Below are positions 58,657 through 64,000 of a stretch of 64,000 bases of DNA, piece after piece. This stretch comes from Advenella faeciporci (lineage in GTDB: Bacteria > Pseudomonadota > Gammaproteobacteria > Burkholderiales > Burkholderiaceae_B), in NCBI RefSeq assembly GCF_014652395.1, contig NZ_BMYS01000001.1, forward strand, positions 124,001-188,000, given 5' to 3'. The notes under the pieces are model-generated. The model did not search any database. It had not been told where the DNA came from and worked only from the letters and a program-made list of their open reading frames with translations. Numbering within the stretch: position 1 is the stretch's first letter; each line of letters opens with the position of its first letter. Both the position numbers and the translations under genes were made by a program.

Positions 58657-61116
58657 TTAATGTTTGACCGGGTTATCAACACTGGCTGGTGTTTTGCTTG
58701 CTGCCAATGCCTCTTGGGCCAGCTTGGCAATTTCAGCTTCAGACAATGGTATTGGCAAACGCTCCAGAGCAACCTCAAGAACACGATCAATCCAACGCAC
58801 AGGAATAATTTCCAGGTGGTTTTTAACGTTATCTGGAATCTCAGATAAGTCCTTGACGTTTTCTTCAGGAATAAGAACCGTTTTGATACCACCGCGATGT
58901 GCCGCCAGCAGTTTCTCTTTCAACCCACCAATGGCCAGCACTTCACCCCGCAAGGTAATTTCACCTGTCATAGCAACATCAGCCCGCACCGGAATGCCCG
59001 ACAAGGCAGAAACCAAAGCGGTAGTGATGGCAATACCTGCAGAAGGACCATCTTTAGGCGTTGCTCCTTCGGGAACGTGGATATGGATATCTTTTTTCTC
59101 GAAGATGCTATCGGCAAAACCCAGCCTGTGAGCACGCGACCTTACCACCGTGCGCGCCGCTTGCATGGATTCTTTCATAACATCACCCAAAGAACCCGTA
59201 TGCTGAATCAGACCTTTACCGGTTACGGCCGCAACCTCGATGGTTAACAGATCGCCACCCACTTCCGTCCAGGCCAGACCGGTTACCTGGCCAACCTGGT
59301 TTTCTTTCTCAGCCATACCAAAGAGGTATTTACGCACACCCAGATACTGCCCAAGGTTTTCATTAGTCACAACAATAACGGGCGCAGTCGCTTTGCTGGC
59401 AGCCGTTTTGGACGTAGACTTGGCACCCATAAGGATTGCCTTGATGACTTTTCGGCAGATTTTGCCCAGCTCACGTTCCAGTGCCCGCACACCCGCTTCA
59501 CGTGTGTAATAGCGAACAATATCACGTACCGCACTTTCCTCAATCTTAAGCTCACCCTCTTTGACGCCATTGTTTTTCATTAACTTTGGAATCAGGTGAT
59601 CAAGAGCAATATGTACTTTTTCATCTTCGGTATAACCTGACAGATGAATCACTTCCATACGGTCCAGCAAAGCGGCAGGAATATTCAGGGAGTTGCTGGT
59701 AGCCACAAACATGACATCAGACAAATCGTAGTCAACTTCAACGTAATGATCCTGGAACGTATGATTTTGTTCTGGATCAAGTACCTCGAGCAGGGCAGAA
59801 GATGGATCACCACGGAAATCCATACCCAGTTTATCGATTTCATCTAACAGGAACAGCGGGTTGCGAACACCCACCTTGCTCATGTTTTGCAGAATCTTGC
59901 CCGGCATTGCGCCAATATAGGTACGACGGTGACCACGAATTTCAGCTTCATCACGAACACCACCCAAGGCCATACGAACATACTTGCGGTTGGTTGCGCG
60001 TGCAATAGACTGACCCAACGAGGTTTTACCCACGCCCGGAGGACCTACCAGGCAAAGGATTGGCGCCTTGACCTTATCGACACGTTGCTGCACCGCCAGG
60101 TATTCAATAATGCGCTCTTTAACCTTTTCCAAACCATTATGATCATCGTTAAGAATTTTTTCGGCATTTTCAAGCGAGGTATTGATACGGCTTTTTTTCT
60201 TCCATGGCAAGCCAATCAGGGTATCAATGTAGTTCCTGACAACCGTTGCCTCAGCCGACATCGGAGACATCAGCTTTAGTTTTTTAAGCTCGGCATCCGC
60301 CTTGGCACGGGCCTCCTTGGGCATTTGAGCTGCTTCAATTTTCTTTTCAAGCTCTTCAAGGTCAGCACCCTCTTCGCCCTCACCCAGCTCTTTCTGGATG
60401 GCTTTTACCTGTTCATTAAGGTAATAATCACGTTGGCTTTTTTCCATTTGCTTTTTAACGCGACCACGAATGCGCCTTTCAACCTGAAGAATGTCGATCT
60501 CGGCCTCTATCTGGCTTAGAAGTGCCTCAAGGCGAGCCGTTACATCAAGTTCGTTAAGCAGATTTTGTTTCTGCTCCAGTTTTAAAGGCAAATGGGCGGC
60601 AATGGTGTCGGCCAGGCGATCAGTTTCTTCTATGTTATTTAATGAAGAGAGGATTTCCTGCGGTATTTTTTTATTGAGTTTGACGTATTGATCAAACTGG
60701 GATACGACAGTACGGCGCAAAGCTTCCAGTTCAGCGGTACCCTCACTGGACGGAACAATAGGCATTACCTTACCGATGAAATTGGATTCCGTATCCCGGA
60801 TTTCCTCAACGTGCGCACGCTGAAGCCCTTCCACCAGCACCTTGACCGTACCATCGGGAAGTTTCAACATTTGCAAAATAGTGGCAATACTGCCAATTTC
60901 ATAAATATCTTCAGGCGCTGGCTCATCTTTGTTGGCCGTTTTTTGAGCAACCAGCATGATTTGCTTACCAGCCTCCATGGCAGCCTCTAGGGCACGAATG
61001 GAACGGGGCCTACCTACAAACAAAGGAATAACCATGTGGGGAAAAACCACCACGTCACGCAAAGGCAACAACGGCAACTCTATTGATTCTGCAGGCAAAA
61101 TTTGACTCGCAGACAT
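58657..61116 (-). CDS. lon: ATP-dependent protease La
   Basis: 819 residues from ATG 61116, with AAGGA in front; 61137 is a longer in-frame start. N-terminal substrate domain ([20 protein letters not shown]), AAA+ core (Walker [35 protein letters not shown]) and proteolytic domain ([20 protein letters not shown] with catalytic Ser, and the Lys in [14 protein letters not shown]). Degrades damaged and regulatory proteins. Confidence 0.97.
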   Translation of the reverse strand: MSASQILPAESIELPLLPLRDVVVFPHMVIPLFVGRPRSIRALEAAMEAGKQIMLVAQKTANKDEPAPEDIYEIGSIATILQMLKLPDGTVKVLVEGLQRAHVEEIRDTESNFIGKVMPIVPSSEGTAELEALRRTVVSQFDQYVKLNKKIPQEILSSLNNIEETDRLADTIAAHLPLKLEQKQNLLNELDVTARLEALLSQIEAEIDILQVERRIRGRVKKQMEKSQRDYYLNEQVKAIQKELGEGEEGADLEELEKKIEAAQMPKEARAKADAELKKLKLMSPMSAEATVVRNYIDTLIGLPWKKKSRINTSLENAEKILNDDHNGLEKVKERIIEYLAVQQRVDKVKAPILCLVGPPGVGKTSLGQSIARATNRKYVRMALGGVRDEAEIRGHRRTYIGAMPGKILQNMSKVGVRNPLFLLDEIDKLGMDFRGDPSSALLEVLDPEQNHTFQDHYVEVDYDLSDVMFVATSNSLNIPAALLDRMEVIHLSGYTEDEKVHIALDHLIPKLMKNNGVKEGELKIEESAVRDIVRYYTREAGVRALERELGKICRKVIKAILMGAKSTSKTAASKATAPVIVVTNENLGQYLGVRKYLFGMAEKENQVGQVTGLAWTEVGGDLLTIEVAAVTGKGLIQHTGSLGDVMKESMQAARTVVRSRAHRLGFADSIFEKKDIHIHVPEGATPKDGPSAGIAITTALVSALSGIPVRADVAMTGEITLRGEVLAIGGLKEKLLAAHRGGIKTVLIPEENVKDLSEIPDNVKNHLEIIPVRWIDRVLEVALERLPIPLSEAEIAKLAQEALAASKTPASVDNPVKH

Positions 61117-61220
61117 AAGCAATTTCCTTGAAAACAATCTGTTATAAATAATAATGATAGGAATATGGAGGCCAAACCGAAAAATTCAAGGCTTGTCTCC
61201 ATATACTAGCAAAATGTTGT

Positions 61221-62537
61221 TTATGCTGCTGCGTTTTTTAAATTACGGGTTTTAGTGTTTGAAGAAGATGACTTCTCTGCCTCGGCATCATCACTGAAAA
61301 GCAGTAACGGGGTACCGGTACCATTGACAGCGGCCTCATCGAGCACAACTTTAATAACATTCTTACGGGATGGAAGGTCAAACATGGTTGACATGAGCGC
61401 AGCCTCAAGGATAGAGCGAAGACCACGGGCACCAGTTTTACGTTTCAGTGCTTTTTTGGCAATGGCAACCAATGCCTGGGGACGAATTTCCAACTCTACA
61501 TCTTCCATTGCAAACAGTTTCTGGAACTGCTTTACCAATGCATTTTTGGGTTCGGTCAGAATTCTGACCAAGGCCTCTTCATTCAACTCTTCCAGGGTTG
61601 CCACAACCGGCAAGCGACCAACCAGTTCGGGAATCAGCCCGAACTTGATGATATCTTCAGGCTCTACCGTGGCAAAGACTTCACCGACGCCTTTTTCTGT
61701 TTTTGACTGAACCTGGGCACCAAAACCAATCCCTGATTTTTCGGTTCGGTTTTGAATGACCTTTTCAAGTCCGTCGAAAGCGCCACCCACAATGAACAGG
61801 ATATTGGTGGTATCGATCTGGACAAAATCCTGGTTGGGATGTTTACGGCCGCCCTGCGGAGGAACTGAAGCGACCGTTCCTTCAATTAATTTGAGCAGGG
61901 CTTGCTGCACACCCTCTCCGGACACATCACGAGTGATGGACGGATTGTCGGATTTGCGCGATATTTTGTCTATTTCATCGATATAGACAATCGCCCGCTG
62001 TGCTTTTTCAACGTCATAATTGCAGTTTTGCAGCAATTTCTGAACAATGTTTTCAACGTCTTCACCCACATACCCGGCTTCGGTAAGGGTAGTGGCATCA
62101 GCCATGACAAAGGGAACATCAAGCTGACGGGCAAGCGTTTGAGCCAGCAGGGTTTTACCTGAACCGGTAGGCCCAATGAGCAAAATATTACTCTTGGACA
62201 GCTCTACCTCTTCGTCTTTGTTCAGCTCACCATGACGGATGCGCTTGTAATGGTTGTAAACCGCCACAGCCAAACTACGCTTGGGCTGGTCTTGCCCAAT
62301 AACGTACTGATCCAGAAATGACTTGATCTGTGCGGGAGTAGGCAACTCTGTCTTGATTGCCTCGCGCGCATCTTCATGCGCACTGTCCCGGATAATTTCA
62401 TTGCACAGCTCAATACACTCGTCACAAATAAAAATCGAACCGGGCCCTGAAATTAACTTGCGAACATCATCCTGACTTTTGTTGCAAAAAGAACAATGCA
62501 AAACTTTGCCATCGGAAGAACTGTTTTTATCTGCCAT
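61221..62537 (-). CDS. clpX: ClpX, unfoldase of the ClpXP protease
   Basis: 438 residues. N-terminal four-Cys zinc domain ([23 protein letters not shown]), Walker [16 protein letters not shown], Walker [12 protein letters not shown], pore loop GYVGEDVE, and the IGF-like loop FGSG replaced by [10 protein letters not shown] with IGF present for ClpP docking. It lies 83 bases after clpP with a terminator-like hairpin between. Confidence 0.97.
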   Translation of the reverse strand: MADKNSSSDGKVLHCSFCNKSQDDVRKLISGPGSIFICDECIELCNEIIRDSAHEDAREAIKTELPTPAQIKSFLDQYVIGQDQPKRSLAVAVYNHYKRIRHGELNKDEEVELSKSNILLIGPTGSGKTLLAQTLARQLDVPFVMADATTLTEAGYVGEDVENIVQKLLQNCNYDVEKAQRAIVYIDEIDKISRKSDNPSITRDVSGEGVQQALLKLIEGTVASVPPQGGRKHPNQDFVQIDTTNILFIVGGAFDGLEKVIQNRTEKSGIGFGAQVQSKTEKGVGEVFATVEPEDIIKFGLIPELVGRLPVVATLEELNEEALVRILTEPKNALVKQFQKLFAMEDVELEIRPQALVAIAKKALKRKTGARGLRSILEAALMSTMFDLPSRKNVIKVVLDEAAVNGTGTPLLLFSDDAEAEKSSSSNTKTRNLKNAAA

Positions 62538-62557
62538 ATTATGTATGTATATCTCGC

Positions 62558-62587
62558 AAAAAAGGCCGACCGTATAAAAGGTCGGCC
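62558..62587 (-). terminator. Hairpin with U-run between clpP and clpX
   Basis: GGCCGACC and GGTCGGCC, 8-base loop, then TTTTTT on the minus strand. Likely reduces read-through from clpP into clpX. Confidence 0.82.
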
Positions 62588-62620
62588 AGTAAGGTTACCT
62601 TTAAGGATAGTATAGCAAAA

Positions 62621-63280
62621 CTATACTCCTGCGGCCCTTGTGGTAAGTACTTTATCAATTAAACCGTAAGCCAGTGCATCTTCGGGCGCCATGTAATTAT
62701 CGCGCTCGGTATGCTCACGGATTCTCTCGATAGGCTGGCCGGTATTGCTGGACAGAATCTGGTTCAGGCGGTCACGCAAACTGAGGATCTCGCGAGCCTG
62801 GATTTCGATGTCGGTAGCCTGACCCTGCGCACCACCCAAAGGCTGGTGAATCATGATGCGTGAGTTGGGCAGGCTGTAACGCTTGCCCTTGGCACCGGAG
62901 CTTAACAGAAAAGCCCCCATACTGGCAGCCATGCCCGTGCACAAGGTAGCGACATCAGGCTTGATGAACTGCATTGTGTCGTATATGGCCAAGCCTGCAT
63001 AAACACCGCCACCTGGCGAGTTAATGTACAGGGAAATATCCTTGTCTGGATTTTCCGATTCAAGAAACAGCAATTGCGCAACCACGAGATTGGCCGACTG
63101 ATCATTAACCTGCCCTACGAGGAAGACAACGCGTTCCTTCAGAAGACGGGAATAAATATCATATGATCTTTCACCACGACCAGACTGTTCTATAACCATG
63201 GGGATATAGCCAAGGCTGGTCGGCGTCACCGACTCGCCCCCATGCATGGACGCATAAAAATCGGTAAAACGGTGCATCAT
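62621..63280 (-). CDS. clpP: ClpP, proteolytic subunit of ClpXP
   Basis: 219 residues. Catalytic Ser in [20 protein letters not shown], His in [20 protein letters not shown] and Asp further on. The first 20 residues vary and may be a propeptide. The ATG overlaps the trigger factor stop by one base (TAATG). Start could also be the second Met. Confidence 0.97.
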   Translation of the reverse strand: MMHRFTDFYASMHGGESVTPTSLGYIPMVIEQSGRGERSYDIYSRLLKERVVFLVGQVNDQSANLVVAQLLFLESENPDKDISLYINSPGGGVYAGLAIYDTMQFIKPDVATLCTGMAASMGAFLLSSGAKGKRYSLPNSRIMIHQPLGGAQGQATDIEIQAREILSLRDRLNQILSSNTGQPIERIREHTERDNYMAPEDALAYGLIDKVLTTRAAGV

Positions 63281-64000
63281 TACATTGTTCCCATTAATTC
63301 ATCAAAAGCGATGGTTTCTTCAGCCACTTTTGCCAAAGACAAAACATGGTCAACCACGTTGTCTTCAAGCACAACCGCTTCAATTTCAGCGCGACGCTGG
63401 CGATCAGACAGATAATAGCTGATAACCTGCTCGGGTTTTTCGTAGTTTTGAGAGAATTCCTCAATACGGGCACGAACCTGCTCAGGTGTAACCTGCAACT
63501 TGGCTTGCTCAACCAATTCACCCACCAACAGGCCCAAACGTACGCGACGCTCGGATTCCGGTGTAAATGTTTCGGCAGGAATCGGCATTTGGTCTGCATT
63601 GGGCACGCCACGTTGCTTGAGCTCTTCGCGGGCGGCGGCAATACGTGCCTGGACGTCGTTTTCAACCAGGGCTTTTGGAATATCAAAGGTAGCCGCATTT
63701 GCCAGCGCATCCATGACGCTGCCTTTGGTACGGCCCTGGATACGGTTTTTGACTTCACGCTCGATGTTGCCACGGATTTCCGCAAGCAGTTTTTCGGTGC
63801 TGCCCTCTGGCTGGCCCAATGACTTGGCAAACTCTTCGTTGACTTCAGGCAATACAGGTTCAGCAACTTCTTTAACCGTAATAGTGAATTCAGCTGTTTT
63901 GCCAGCAACTTCCTTGCCTGCGTAATCTTCAGGGAAAGACAGAGGGAAGGTTTTGCTTTCGCCGGCTTTAAGGCCGGTAGCTGCCTCTTCAAACTCTGGC
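63280..64000 (-). CDS. tig: Trigger factor, C-terminal part
   Basis: Open frame to the right edge, about 239 residues visible. [20 protein letters not shown] and [20 protein letters not shown] come from the PPIase domain and its link to the C-terminal helical chaperone arms ([29 protein letters not shown]). It binds nascent chains at the ribosome exit. Directly followed by clpP, the conserved tig-clpP-clpX-lon order. Confidence 0.95.
   Translation of the reverse strand, partial: PEFEEAATGLKAGESKTFPLSFPEDYAGKEVAGKTAEFTITVKEVAEPVLPEVNEEFAKSLGQPEGSTEKLLAEIRGNIEREVKNRIQGRTKGSVMDALANAATFDIPKALVENDVQARIAAAREELKQRGVPNADQMPIPAETFTPESERRVRLGLLVGELVEQAKLQVTPEQVRARIEEFSQNYEKPEQVISYYLSDRQRRAEIEAVVLEDNVVDHVLSLAKVAEETIAFDELMGTM

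Overview
The window looks like the chromosome of a betaproteobacterium of the order Burkholderiales, probably Alcaligenaceae. The basis is three Bug/TctC-type binding proteins, a gshB-EIIA-HPr-EI gene order, a MerR-type gene beside ihfA, a glnK-amtB pair, and tig-clpP-clpX-lon. The family assignment is inference; no rRNA is present.

Region 1 (1-14.8 kb, accessory). A long minus-strand operon encodes a TorT-like binding protein, an Rbs-type ABC ATPase and permease, an HpaB-type flavin monooxygenase, an extradiol dioxygenase of the VOC fold, a flavin reductase, and a form-II molybdenum hydroxylase (large subunit, YciI-like protein, CoxG-like protein, FeS subunit, FAD subunit running off the left edge). 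A divergent LysR gene faces it. Next come a GntR/FCD regulator, a Bug binding protein and a RidA-like protein with a 30-bp perfect palindrome before it. Together this reads as uptake, hydroxylation and ring cleavage of an aromatic, possibly N-heteroaromatic, compound. The substrate cannot be told from sequence.

Region 2 (14.9-21.5 kb, plastic). Decayed umuD and IS3 pieces, a 5'-truncated ORF, an internally deleted IS1182-like element sitting inside a REP-like palindrome, and then a DNA-damage block: HlyIII-like membrane protein, SRAP (yedK) divergent from umuDC with a LexA box between them, and a YdjM-like membrane protein.

Region 3 (21.5-33.4 kb, inserted block). A minus-strand operon (Bug, PaaI thioesterase, single-chain biotin carboxylase/carboxyltransferase, tandem CaiB CoA-transferase, Bug) with a divergent LysR, followed by two unrecognised or DUF genes. 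The block is bounded by an imperfect direct repeat made of the 3' end of the ydjM-like gene plus the tRNA-Pro terminator; tRNA-Pro(GGG) stands at the right end.

Region 4 (33.4-64 kb, mostly core). A cluster of DnaA-box-like sites, DUF2249, PLP-homeostasis protein, ECF sigma factor convergent with a cupredoxin gene pair, FMN-dependent hydroxy-acid oxidase, then merR-ihfA-pheT-pheS-rplT-rpmI read leftward, comM, ubiK, a 22-residue-repeat lipoprotein, sigma54-type glnK-amtB, an NMO-family enzyme, ptsI-ptsH-EIIA-gshB, infC (ATC start), thrS, two envelope proteins, lon, clpX, clpP and partial tig. infC and rpmI, usually adjacent, are about 10 kb apart. The most striking regulatory signal is upstream of thrS: a 16-codon leader peptide with five Thr codons, whose stop codon lies in a strand that can compete with a Rho-independent terminator, the textbook layout of ribosome-mediated attenuation.
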